Assembly (NCBI GenBank): GCA_016867725.1
Contig: VGIX01000016.1
Span: 1-38,838 of the forward strand
Direction of reading: 5' to 3'
Source of the DNA: Candidatus Effluviviaceae Genus I sp.
GTDB lineage: Bacteria; Joyebacterota; Joyebacteria; Joyebacterales; Joyebacteraceae
Length of the DNA: 38,838 nt
In this document: piece after piece, positions 30,945 through 38,838 of the stretch
Position numbering within the stretch: position 1 is the stretch's first letter
Layout: each line of letters opens with the position of its first letter
Notes under the pieces: model-generated
Database searches by the model: none
The model's input: only the letters and a program-made list of their open reading frames with translations
Told to the model about the DNA's origin: nothing
Translations under genes and position numbers: made by a program

Positions 30945-31835
30945 TTGAAGCGAAGCGAACTCAGCAGGAAGACGGTTGCCGAACTGAGGACCCTGGCGAA
31001 GGCCAGGGGCCTCGTGGGCTATTCCGGGCTCCGGAAGGCGGCGCTCGTCGAGAAGCTGGCCGCGCTTCCCGAGGGGAGCCCGCGCGGGGGGCGCAGGCGC
31101 GCAGCCCGGCCGGGCCGCGGCGCCGCCGGACCGGCGGCGCGCGTGCGCGCCGCGGCCGCTCGAACGGGGGGAGGGTCGGAGCAGGTGCCCGTCCCCTCGG
31201 GCCCGAAGGGCGAGCAGCGGGAGCCTCGGGCCGGCTCAGGCCTCGCGCCGCGCACGCGTCGCGCGTTCACGCTGTACAGCCTGCTCGACGAGCAGCGGAT
31301 GCAGGCGAGCAAGTACTACCTCGGCGGCGGCGAGTCGCCTGAGCTGGACGAGGGGTTCGAGTACCCGAGGAGCTACGGCGAGAACACGATCAGCCTCATG
31401 GTCCGCGACCCGTACTGGCTCTTCGTGTACTGGGAGCTGGCTCCGGACCTTCGCGCCGACCTCGCCTCTCGCCTCGGCGAGGACACGCTCGCGAAGAGCC
31501 GGCTCGTGCTGCGCGTGTACGACGTCACGGACACCGACCCCGACCACCCCGTGAGCTTCCACGACATCGACGTCGCGCCCGGCGCGCGGAACTGGTACAT
31601 CAACGTCATGCGCGTGGAGCGCGACTACTGCGTGGACCTCGGGCTCATCACGCCCGACGGGTCCTTCATCGTCATCGCGCGATCGAACAGGATCTCGCTG
31701 CCTCCGGTCGGGCCGTCCGACATCATCGACGAGGAGTGGGTGACGCTCGACGCCCTCGGTGGTCTCTTCAAGCAGAGCACCCGCGGGCCGAGCTCCGGGT
31801 CCGGCGGGTGGGGCTCAGGGGGGTGGGGGCGCTAG
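30945..31835 (+). CDS. DUF4912 protein with N-terminal SAP/Rho-N-like domain
   Basis: 296 residues. Residues ~1-38 (LSRKTVAELRTLAKARGLVGYSGLRKAALVEKL) match the short helix-loop-helix of SAP or Rho N-terminal domains, which bind nucleic acid. A basic Arg/Ala/Gly-rich linker (~45-110) follows. Residues ~140-265 are the DUF4912 domain (ISLMVRDPYWLFVYWEL, SRLVLRVYDVTD, FHDIDVAPGARNWYINV, DYCVDLGLITPDGSFIVIARSNRI), a small beta-rich fold that could be related to carbohydrate-binding modules. The end is Gly/Ser/Trp-rich. The start is TTG 30945; no better start exists in the frame and the ribosome site is weak. DUF4912 genes next to GH57 genes suggest a role with glucan enzymes; this is inference from neighbourhood. 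Confidence 0.8.
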   Translation: MKRSELSRKTVAELRTLAKARGLVGYSGLRKAALVEKLAALPEGSPRGGRRRAARPGRGAAGPAARVRAAAARTGGGSEQVPVPSGPKGEQREPRAGSGLAPRTRRAFTLYSLLDEQRMQASKYYLGGGESPELDEGFEYPRSYGENTISLMVRDPYWLFVYWELAPDLRADLASRLGEDTLAKSRLVLRVYDVTDTDPDHPVSFHDIDVAPGARNWYINVMRVERDYCVDLGLITPDGSFIVIARSNRISLPPVGPSDIIDEEWVTLDALGGLFKQSTRGPSSGSGGWGSGGWGR

Positions 31836-31896
31836 GGGCGCCGGCCTTCCGTCCAGCCGCGGTCTGCCGCAGCATCCGCAACACAAGGGTGGCACG

Positions 31897-33513
31897 GTGG
31901 AAAAGGGGTACCTGAGCCTCGTTCTTCACGCGCACCTGCCGTACGTCCGGCACCCCGAGTATCGGAGCTTCCTCGAGGAGGACTGGCTCTTCGAGGCGAT
32001 CACCGAGACGTACGTTCCCCTCATCCGTGTCCTCCAGCGCCTCACCGCCGACGGCGTCCGGTTCAGGCTCACGATCTCGATGAGCGCGCCGCTCATCTCG
32101 ATGCTCCGCGACGGCCTTCTCCAGGACCGCTACGTCGAGCACATCACGAAGCTGTGCGAGCTCACAGAGAAGGAGATCGCGCGCTGCCGCGACAATCCCC
32201 GGCTCCGGGGGCTCGCGGAGATGTACCACGGGTTCTTCTCCGACGTGAAGCGCGCGTTCACCGAGGAGTACGGCCTCGACATCGTGACGGCCCTCCGCCA
32301 CTTCCAGGACGCGGGGAGGATCGACGTCCTGACCTGCGGCGCGACCCACGGCTACCTGCCGCTCATGGACCAGTATCCGGCGGCCGTCCGGGCGCAGGTC
32401 CGCCTCGCGCTGGACCACCACCGCCGGACGTTCGGGCGCGATCCCGAGGGGATGTGGCTGCCCGAGTGCGGCTTCTTCCCGGGCGTGGACCGCTATCTCG
32501 CGGAAGCAGGCATCCGCTACACGTTCGTGGACAGCCACGGGCTCCTGCACGCCGTCCCGCGGCCGCGGAACGGCACGTACGCGCCGATCGTCACCCCGGC
32601 GGGCGTGGCGATCTTCGCGCGCGACCTCGAGTCGTCGAAGCAGGTCTGGAGCTCGGTCGAAGGCTACCCGGGCGACCACTGGTACCGGGACTTCTACCGC
32701 GACCACTCCTACGAACTCGACTACGACTACGTGAGACCGTACCTCGGCGCGGACGGCTTCCGGAAGATGCTGGGGCTCAAGTACCACCGCATCACCGGGC
32801 AGACGGACGAGAAGGAGCTCTACGAGCCGGAACGCGCGCGGGAACGCGCGATGGAGCACGCGGGGAACTTCGTGTTCAACCGCGAGCGGCAGGTCGAGCA
32901 CCTCAATGAGGCGCTGGGACGCAGGCCGATCGTCGTCGCGCCGTACGACGCCGAGCTCTTCGGCCACTGGTGGTTCGAGGGGCCGATGTGGCTCGAGTAC
33001 GTCTTCCGCAAGATCGACGAGATCCGCGGACCGCTGGCCTCCGCGACGCCCGGGGACTTCCTGTCGAGCGAGGGCCCGTTCCAGTGCGCCGAGCTCTTCC
33101 ACTCGAGCTGGGGCTACAAGGGCTACAGCGAGGTGTGGCTCGACGGGTCGAACGACTACATCTACCCGCATCTCCATCGCGCCTCGCGGCGGATGATCGA
33201 GATGGCGAAGGCCCACCCGAACGCCGAGGGGCTCCGGCGCCGCGCGCTCAACCAGGCGGCGCGCGAGCTGCTTCTGGCGCAGTCGAGCGACTGGGCCTTC
33301 ATCATGAAGACCGGCACGATGTCCGAGTACGCGCACAAGCGCACGCGCGACCACATCTCGAGGTTCACGCGGCTGTACGAGGACGTGAAGGCGAACAGGG
33401 TGGACGAGCGGTGGCTGGCCGAGGTCGAGTCCCGCGACCGCATCTTCCCCGACATCGACTACCGCATCTACGCCGACGACCGTCCGCCCGCCGCGCCGGG
33501 TGCGTCGCGATGA
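31897..33513 (+). CDS. GH57 1,4-alpha-glucan branching enzyme (DUF1957 type)
   Basis: 538 residues. It makes alpha-1,6 branches in glycogen. The GH57 barrel begins with GYLSLVLHAHLPYVRHPE; the nucleophile is Glu190 (MWLPECGFFPG) and the acid/base Asp351 (APYDAELFGHWWFEG), close in position to those of the Thermus thermophilus enzyme. Other family marks are TCGATHGYLPL, FVDSHGLLHA and WGYKGYSEVWLDGSNDYIYPHL in the C-terminal helical DUF1957 part (~400-520). The start is GTG 31897, preceded by AAGGGTGG, 61 bases after the DUF4912 gene. The stop overlaps the next GH57 gene (ATGA). No signal peptide is visible, so it is cytoplasmic. Length and order match known branching enzymes of this family well. 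Confidence 0.92.
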   Translation: MEKGYLSLVLHAHLPYVRHPEYRSFLEEDWLFEAITETYVPLIRVLQRLTADGVRFRLTISMSAPLISMLRDGLLQDRYVEHITKLCELTEKEIARCRDNPRLRGLAEMYHGFFSDVKRAFTEEYGLDIVTALRHFQDAGRIDVLTCGATHGYLPLMDQYPAAVRAQVRLALDHHRRTFGRDPEGMWLPECGFFPGVDRYLAEAGIRYTFVDSHGLLHAVPRPRNGTYAPIVTPAGVAIFARDLESSKQVWSSVEGYPGDHWYRDFYRDHSYELDYDYVRPYLGADGFRKMLGLKYHRITGQTDEKELYEPERARERAMEHAGNFVFNRERQVEHLNEALGRRPIVVAPYDAELFGHWWFEGPMWLEYVFRKIDEIRGPLASATPGDFLSSEGPFQCAELFHSSWGYKGYSEVWLDGSNDYIYPHLHRASRRMIEMAKAHPNAEGLRRRALNQAARELLLAQSSDWAFIMKTGTMSEYAHKRTRDHISRFTRLYEDVKANRVDERWLAEVESRDRIFPDIDYRIYADDRPPAAPGASR

Positions 33514-35513
33514 GCGTGCCGGACCGGCTCTGCGTCGCCCTCCTCTGGCATCAGCACCAGCCGTTCTACCGCGCGACCCTCGACGGGCCGCCCGAGGGCG
33601 CCTACCTTCTCCCGTGGGTGCGTCTCCACGCCGTCCGCGACTACTACCCGATGGCGATGCTCCTCGACGAGTTCCCCGGGATGCGGGCGACCATCAACCT
33701 CGTGCCGTCGCTGGTGCGGCAGCTCGAGGACTACGTCGAGCGCGGCGCGACCGACCTCTCCATGGAGCTGTCGCTCACGCCGACGCGCCGTCTCACCGAG
33801 ACGGAGCGCGGGTTCGTCGTGGCGCGGTTCTTCGACGCCGACCGGACGAACGAGATCGGGCCGCACCCGCGGTACGCCGAGCTCCTCGCGAAGCGGCGCG
33901 CGGGCGGCCGCATGACGGACCGCGACATCACCGACCTCAGGATGTGGTTCAACCTGGCCTGCTTCCCGCCCGAGGCGCGCTCCGGCGCGATGCGGCTTGA
34001 GGACGGGACCGACCTGTCGGTCGCGGAGTTCGTCGCGAAGGGGAGGGGGTTCGACGACGGCGAGATCGCGGTCGTGATCGAGGCGCAGCTTCGCGTCATG
34101 AGGAACGTGCTCCCGCTGCACCGCAGGCTCGCCGACGCAGGGCGCGTTGAGATCTCGGTCTCGCCGTTCTATCACCCGATCCTCCCGCTCGTCGCCGACT
34201 CGAGCCTTGCGAACGTCGACGCGGCGGGGTCGCGGCTTCCGCAGCGCTTCAGCTGGCCGGAGGACGCGGCGGCGCAGCTCGAGCGGGCGGCGGCGTTCCA
34301 CGCGGACCGGTTCGGCTCGCGGCCGCGGGGCGTGTGGCCGTCCGAGGGATCGGTCGGCGAGCACGTCGTGCCGCTCGTCGCGGGAGCGGGGTTCGCGTGG
34401 ATGGCGACGGACCAGGGCGTGCTCGCGCGGTCCGGGAAGTGGGGGTACAGGACCGACGACCCCGAGGTGCTTCTCAAGCCGTACGCGGCGGGCGCTCCGG
34501 GCGCCGGGGTGAGCGTCTTCTTCCGCCACACGCAGCTTTCGAACGATATCGGGTTCACGATGCAGCGCTACGACGACTACGACCGTGCCGCCGGCGACTA
34601 CGTGGGGTGGATCAGACAGGGCTTCGCGCGGAGGGTGAAGAGCCCCGGCGACCGCGTGCTCTCCATCATCCTCGACGGCGAGAACGCGTGGGGGTCGTAC
34701 CGCGACCACGGGCGGGAGTTCCTGCGGGGGCTCTACCGCCGCCTCTCGGACGCCCCGGAGCTCGCGCCCGCGACGTTCTCCGAGTTCCTCGATGGGAACG
34801 AGGCGCGCGGCATCCGGCCGCATCCACTGGCCTCGCAGGAGCGCGTCGCTCCGCTCTACTGCGCGAGCTGGATCGACGAGATGGGATCGGCATCGGGGAA
34901 CGATCTCAACATCTGGATCGGCGGGCCCGAGGAGAACCGCGCGTGGGACCTCCTCGGCGACGCGCGGCGACGCCTCGCCGCGTCGGGCGCGACGCCGGAG
35001 ACCCACCCGCCGGCGTACGAGGCGCTGTACGCCGCCGAGGGCAGCGACTGGTTCTGGTGGTTCGGCGAGGACTTCACGCTCCCCGCCGGCGGGGACTGGA
35101 TGTTCGATTGGCTCTTCCGCGAGCGGCTCAAGGACGTGTATCGTGGGATAGGCGTCGAGCCGCCGGCGGTGCTGGAGAGGCCGATCGTCAGGCGCTCGGT
35201 CGTGTGGACCGAGGAGTCGCCGGTGGCCGCGGTGCCGCGCGGCCGGCGGCTCAGGGTCGTCGCGCGCGAGGCGGGGTCGGTCCGGTGGAGCGTGGACTCG
35301 TGGCGTTCGTGCGAGGAGCGCGAGCTGGAGCCGGTCGGCGACGTGATGGCCCTCCCGATCGGGTACGGGGCGACGATCGGGCCGTTCGAGCGGAGCGTCG
35401 CGGGCGTGCAGTTCTGCTTCAGGAAGGCCGGGGCGTCTGAGTGGGGAGGATGCCACACCGTACTGGTGAGCAGCGGGGATCGAGCCCAGGCAGCGGGGCC
35501 GTCGGGCGGGTGA
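33510..35513 (+). CDS. GH57 alpha-amylase/glucanotransferase-type enzyme
   Basis: 667 residues. The N-terminus (LCVALLWHQHQPFYR) is the first GH57 motif; the nucleophile is Glu279 (GVWPSEGSVGE) and the acid/base Asp389 (SIILDGENAWGSY), with FWWFGEDFTLPAGGDWMFDWLFRERL in the C-terminal helical part (~510-545). About 100 further residues at the end are beta-rich and may be a small accessory domain. GH57 members of this type cut or transfer alpha-1,4-glucans; hydrolase and transferase activities cannot be separated by eye. No signal peptide is visible, so it probably acts on cytoplasmic glycogen with the branching enzyme. The ATG at 33510 overlaps the previous stop, and its stop (35511-35513) overlaps the GTG of the next gene. 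Confidence 0.88.
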   Translation: MSVPDRLCVALLWHQHQPFYRATLDGPPEGAYLLPWVRLHAVRDYYPMAMLLDEFPGMRATINLVPSLVRQLEDYVERGATDLSMELSLTPTRRLTETERGFVVARFFDADRTNEIGPHPRYAELLAKRRAGGRMTDRDITDLRMWFNLACFPPEARSGAMRLEDGTDLSVAEFVAKGRGFDDGEIAVVIEAQLRVMRNVLPLHRRLADAGRVEISVSPFYHPILPLVADSSLANVDAAGSRLPQRFSWPEDAAAQLERAAAFHADRFGSRPRGVWPSEGSVGEHVVPLVAGAGFAWMATDQGVLARSGKWGYRTDDPEVLLKPYAAGAPGAGVSVFFRHTQLSNDIGFTMQRYDDYDRAAGDYVGWIRQGFARRVKSPGDRVLSIILDGENAWGSYRDHGREFLRGLYRRLSDAPELAPATFSEFLDGNEARGIRPHPLASQERVAPLYCASWIDEMGSASGNDLNIWIGGPEENRAWDLLGDARRRLAASGATPETHPPAYEALYAAEGSDWFWWFGEDFTLPAGGDWMFDWLFRERLKDVYRGIGVEPPAVLERPIVRRSVVWTEESPVAAVPRGRRLRVVAREAGSVRWSVDSWRSCEERELEPVGDVMALPIGYGATIGPFERSVAGVQFCFRKAGASEWGGCHTVLVSSGDRAQAAGPSGG

Positions 35514-38500
35514 GGACGGGTGTCCGCGCCGCGGCCGTCGCTGCGGCGATCGTCGGAGCCGTCGTCGCGGCGCTCACGGTGACGCCGGTGGGGTGGCGCA
35601 TCGCCGGCTCCGCGCTCGAGGCGGCGGTCCGCGGCAACGGCCTCGAGCTCACCGTCGGCTCGCTCCGCGGGAACCTCATCAGACGCGTGGAGGTCCGCGG
35701 CGCCGAGCTCCGCGAGCCGGGCGGCCTCATCATCGCGCGCATCGACAGCCTCGACGCCGAGTACGCGCTCGGCGCTCTTCTTCACAAGCGAGTCGTGGTC
35801 CCGAAGCTCCGCGTCCGAGGCGCGGAGCTTCTGCTCGTTCGCGGCGGGGACGGGCGGCTGGTCGGCTGGTCGCGCTTCGGGGGGCCGGATGGCGACCCGC
35901 CGCGCGCGGCGCGGCCGTCGGCGTGGACGGTCGACGCGCTGCTCGACATATCGGGGCTTCGCGTCGCCCTCGGAGACTCGGCCGGGACATACGGCGTCGA
36001 GGCGTCGGACGTCGCGATCAACGCGCGCGGAGGGCCGCGGCGCTTCGAGGCCTCGGTGTCGGGCGGCGTCGCCCTCGGGGCGTCGGGACTCGCGGAGCCG
36101 GTGATCGGGACCTTCGAGGCGCGCGTCGGCGGCGGAACGGGGCGGGTGGAGATCGAGTCCGCTCGTCTCGCTTCGGACATCGTGGACCTCGCGTCCAGCG
36201 GCGTCGTGGCGGGCGACTCGCTCCACGTCGCGTTCGACGCGTCGGTGGACCTGACGGCGCTCGCCGTGGCGCTCGGCCGCGAGGACCTTGGAGGCGCGGC
36301 GACGGTGTCGGGCGCGGTGCGGGCGAAGGCCGGCGAGCCGGCCTTCGACGCGGCCGTGGCGGGCAGCGCCCTGGTCCTCGGCGCCGTCGGCGTGCCGGAG
36401 CTGGACGCGCGGCTGTCCGGGACGCCGCGCGCGCTGGCGGTCGACCGCCTCCGCGCGGCCTTCGCCGACGGCTCGGTGGACGCGTCGGGCCGCGTTGAGC
36501 TGCCGCCGCGCGGGACGCGGTCGCGGCCGACCGTGGAGTTCGACGTGCGGGCGCGCGGGATCGACCTCGCGCGGGTCGCCGCCTCCGCCGACGGTGGCGC
36601 GCCGGTCTCGGGCCGGCTCGATCTCTCCGCCCGCGGGCGCGCCGACTCGTTGAGCGCGGCGCACACGCGCGCGTCGTTCGCCGCCGAGGTCGCCTCGCTC
36701 GGCGTCGGGGAGAGAGACCTGGGGCGCCTCGGGCTTTCGGGCACGCTGCGGGACGGGCGGGCGGACATCGTCGCCGAGGGCGTGGGCGTGAAGGTCGTCG
36801 GCGCGGCGACCGTGACCGATCGCGGCGTGGCGTCGGCGACCGTGACCGCGGAGGCCGCCGATCTCGCCGTCCCCGCCGCGGCGTTCGGGGCGCAGGACGT
36901 CGGCGGGAGCGGCACGGTCACGGCGCGCCTGACGGGCCTTCTCCCGGGTGGCGCGCCGGGCGGCGCGGCGAGGGCCGCCGCGGAGGCGTCGTTCCCTGTC
37001 CTGACCGTCGGCGCGCTTGACGTCGGGCCCGCCACAGCCACCGCGGCCGGCCCGCTCGCCGCGCCCACCGTGACCGTCGAGGCCTTCGGCGGCGCGGTCC
37101 GCGCGTCGGGGACGATCGACGAGCGCGGCTCGTACGCCTTCTCGGCGGCGGCGGACGGTCTCATGCTCTCGTGGTCCGCTTCCGACACCACACGCGGTCT
37201 CCCGCGGACGTCCGTCGAGCTCACGGCGTCGGCCGACGTGCGCGGTGGACCGGGCGGCGAGTTCGCGGCCCTCGGGACGGTCGAGCGAGCCGTCGTCGCC
37301 GTGGGCCCCGAGACCCTCTCGCTCCTTCACCCTGGATCCTTCGCCGCCGGGCGCGACTCGGTCGCGCTGTCCGACTTCGTGCTCTCGGGCGCGCTCGGGG
37401 AGATCGCGGTCGGCGGCCGGCTCGACGCGGGAGGGGAGAACGACATCACGCTGCGTCTCTCGCGTCTTGAGCTCGGCCGCGCCGCGGCGCTCACGCGGGC
37501 AGGGGAGGCGGCCTCGATCGGCGGGACCGTTGACGGCGCCGTGACGGTGCTGGGAAGCGGGATGGCCAGGCGGCTGTCCGCGGCGGTCGAGGCGAGCGAG
37601 CTCTCGGTCGGCGGCTTCGCGTTCGACGCCGTGTCGGTGGTCGCGGAGAGCGACAGCGAGGACGTTCACTTCGAGGTCGAGGCGGCGAGCCGCGGCGGCG
37701 GGGCGATGCTGGCGTACGGGGCCGTTCCCGTGCGGCCGGACTCGTCCACGGTGCTGGTCCTCGACCGGGAGCGCGAGTTCGGCGGCACGATCACGTGGTC
37801 GCGCTTCACGCTCGTGGGCGGGCCCGAGCTCCTTCCCGGCGTCGGCGGCGAGAAGCGGCTCATGCTCGACGGCTCGATCCTGCTCGGGGGCACGGTCGAC
37901 TCGCTGGCGACGCTCCACGGGCGGGGGCGCTTCGAGAGCCTCGACGTGTCGTTCGACCGGGTGGCGTTCTCGCTCGTGGCGCCCTTCGACGTCGAGGTCA
38001 TCGGGGGCGACGTCGAGCTGCCCGGCACGGGGCTCCTCGCGACGAGGCGCCGCACGCTCGGCGAGGCGTCCAGCGGGACGGCGTGGCTGTCCGGCGGCGT
38101 CGGGCGAGGCGGGGCGCTCGCCCTGGACCTCGCGCTCGAACGCCTGGACCTTGGGAACCTGGTGTCAGCCTTCGCTCCCGAGACCGGCCGCGCCTTCGGA
38201 GGGCTCCTGGACGGGCGTGCCTCGGTCCGCGGCACCTTCGACGCTCCGGAAGGCGAGTTCGCGTGGACCGTGTCGGCGCCCGTGATCTACGGCGCCGGCT
38301 TCACGCGGCTTGAGGGTGGAGGGAGCTTCGGGCCCGAGGCTGTCGTCCTCGACCGCGTCGCGCTCACGGCGCCCGGAGGCGTCATCGAGGCCGCGGGGAC
38401 GGTGCCGCTTCCGCCGCGCGACCCCGCGCCCAGCGCGCCGGAGGAGCGCGAGGACCGCTCCCTCGACCTGCGCGTGCGGGCGTCGTCGTTCGAACTCCGG

Positions 38501-38838
38501 GGACTTGCGAGCCTGCCCGAGGGCATCCTCGACGCGCGCGGGACGCTCGCTGCGGACGTCGCCGTGACCGGCCCCGTGGGCGCGCCCTCCCTCGCGGGGA
38601 CGATGTCGCTCCGAAACGGGTCCTTCCGCTCCGCGTCGCTCGCGCAGCCGGTGAAGAACGTGAGCGCGGACGTCGCCTTCGAGGGCGACGCCGTCGTCCT
38701 CAGGGACGCGCGGGCGTCGCTCGGCCGCGGGCGCGTCACGGCGTCCGGCTTCGCCGAGCCGCTGGGCCCGGGCGCGCGCCCGTTCTGGCTGCGCGCCAAC
38801 CTCGAGTCGCCGGAGTTCTCGGTCCCACAGACGCTCGA
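35510..38838 (+). CDS. TamB/AsmA-family envelope protein (3' end outside window)
   Basis: At least 1109 residues, open at the right edge. The start is GTG 35510, overlapping the GH57 stop (GTGA). Residues ~1-30 are a signal anchor (AAAVAAAIVGAVVAALTVTPVG), followed by the TamB-type opening (LTVGSLRGNLIRRVEVRGAEL, then IDSLDAEYALGALLHKRVVV and KLRVRGAELLLV). The rest is a long series of short beta-rich repeats (SGRVELPP, AGTVPLPP, LDGRASVRGTFDAPEGEFAW) like the groove of AsmA-like bridge proteins, which span the periplasm and carry lipid to the outer membrane or help assemble outer-membrane proteins. Conserved TamB C-terminal (DUF490) residues would lie beyond the window. Coupling to a glucan enzyme gene is unusual. 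TamB is favoured over AsmA by length. Confidence 0.82.
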   Translation, partial: MRTGVRAAAVAAAIVGAVVAALTVTPVGWRIAGSALEAAVRGNGLELTVGSLRGNLIRRVEVRGAELREPGGLIIARIDSLDAEYALGALLHKRVVVPKLRVRGAELLLVRGGDGRLVGWSRFGGPDGDPPRAARPSAWTVDALLDISGLRVALGDSAGTYGVEASDVAINARGGPRRFEASVSGGVALGASGLAEPVIGTFEARVGGGTGRVEIESARLASDIVDLASSGVVAGDSLHVAFDASVDLTALAVALGREDLGGAATVSGAVRAKAGEPAFDAAVAGSALVLGAVGVPELDARLSGTPRALAVDRLRAAFADGSVDASGRVELPPRGTRSRPTVEFDVRARGIDLARVAASADGGAPVSGRLDLSARGRADSLSAAHTRASFAAEVASLGVGERDLGRLGLSGTLRDGRADIVAEGVGVKVVGAATVTDRGVASATVTAEAADLAVPAAAFGAQDVGGSGTVTARLTGLLPGGAPGGAARAAAEASFPVLTVGALDVGPATATAAGPLAAPTVTVEAFGGAVRASGTIDERGSYAFSAAADGLMLSWSASDTTRGLPRTSVELTASADVRGGPGGEFAALGTVERAVVAVGPETLSLLHPGSFAAGRDSVALSDFVLSGALGEIAVGGRLDAGGENDITLRLSRLELGRAAALTRAGEAASIGGTVDGAVTVLGSGMARRLSAAVEASELSVGGFAFDAVSVVAESDSEDVHFEVEAASRGGGAMLAYGAVPVRPDSSTVLVLDREREFGGTITWSRFTLVGGPELLPGVGGEKRLMLDGSILLGGTVDSLATLHGRGRFESLDVSFDRVAFSLVAPFDVEVIGGDVELPGTGLLATRRRTLGEASSGTAWLSGGVGRGGALALDLALERLDLGNLVSAFAPETGRAFGGLLDGRASVRGTFDAPEGEFAWTVSAPVIYGAGFTRLEGGGSFGPEAVVLDRVALTAPGGVIEAAGTVPLPPRDPAPSAPEEREDRSLDLRVRASSFELRGLASLPEGILDARGTLAADVAVTGPVGAPSLAGTMSLRNGSFRSASLAQPVKNVSADVAFEGDAVVLRDARASLGRGRVTASGFAEPLGPGARPFWLRANLESPEFSVPQTL

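Noticed and set aside
34856-37918. Minus-strand open frame of ~1020 codons
   Set aside because: It lies opposite the GH57 and TamB-like genes, has a low-complexity Arg/Ala product and no ribosome site; it is a GC shadow.
1-38838. CRISPR arrays, tRNA/rRNA genes, insertion sequences, phage or toxin-antitoxin genes
   Set aside because: No regularly spaced repeats, no cloverleaf-like or rRNA-like stretch, and no transposase, integrase or phage motif seen in any plausible gene.

Overview
This is a high-GC (by eye roughly 70%), densely coded stretch from a Gram-negative-type bacterium. The best guess is an uncultured lineage of the FCB group (Eisenbacteria- or Krumholzibacteria-like). The reasons are PorV/FadL-like outer-membrane barrels ending in an aromatic residue, large secreted proteins with lamin-tail domains and a C-terminal FlgD-Ig/Por-type tail (ending in KMVLLK), a TamB-like protein, and paired GH57 glucan enzymes. 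The phylum call is inference. I see no tRNA, rRNA, CRISPR array, insertion sequence or phage gene. 26 of 27 genes lie on the plus strand. No gene-free stretch exceeds 300 bases; the longest are 7210-7454 and 23237-23467.

Region 1 (1-11109) encodes the cell surface and secretome: the end of a secreted OB-fold/FlgD-Ig protein, a PorV/PorQ-like barrel, a helix-hairpin-helix protein with a barrel-like body, a second FadL/PorV-like barrel, a UshA-like 5'-nucleotidase, a 959-residue secreted protein with a lamin-tail domain and two ~300-residue repeats, then a strong terminator and a small lamin-tail protein. DNA-binding-type folds beside a nucleotidase suggest, without proving, binding and breakdown of extracellular DNA.

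Region 2 (11222-23253) looks like one 12-kb, 11-gene transcription unit from a TTGACA/TATACT promoter. Order: membrane protein, murQ, anmK, nagZ, MATE transporter, PfkB kinase, HAD phosphatase, T7-lysozyme-like amidase, dacB lipoprotein, LytS-type histidine kinase, LytTR response regulator. Several junctions are ATGA or GTGA overlaps. It combines cytoplasmic peptidoglycan recycling, periplasmic peptidoglycan trimming and a two-component system.

Region 3 (23372-26141) has its own promoter and encodes a polymer-forming (bactofilin-like) beta-solenoid membrane protein followed 4 bases later by a SpoIIE/RsbU-type PP2C phosphatase. The phosphatase membrane domain is a clear paralogue of the histidine-kinase membrane domain: 63 of 128 positions identical without gaps, by hand count. 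One sensor type thus drives two unrelated outputs around one envelope protein, next to peptidoglycan recycling. This is the best candidate for an undescribed system here.

Region 4 (26173-30823) holds an unrecognised lipoprotein with its own promoter, the only minus-strand gene (a cysteine-rich exported protein), an RlmI-like rRNA methyltransferase and a PflX-like radical SAM protein. Region 5 (30850-38838) is a glucan operon: DUF4912 protein, GH57 branching enzyme, GH57 amylase-type enzyme, and a TamB/AsmA-like protein that starts inside the amylase stop codon and runs off the window.
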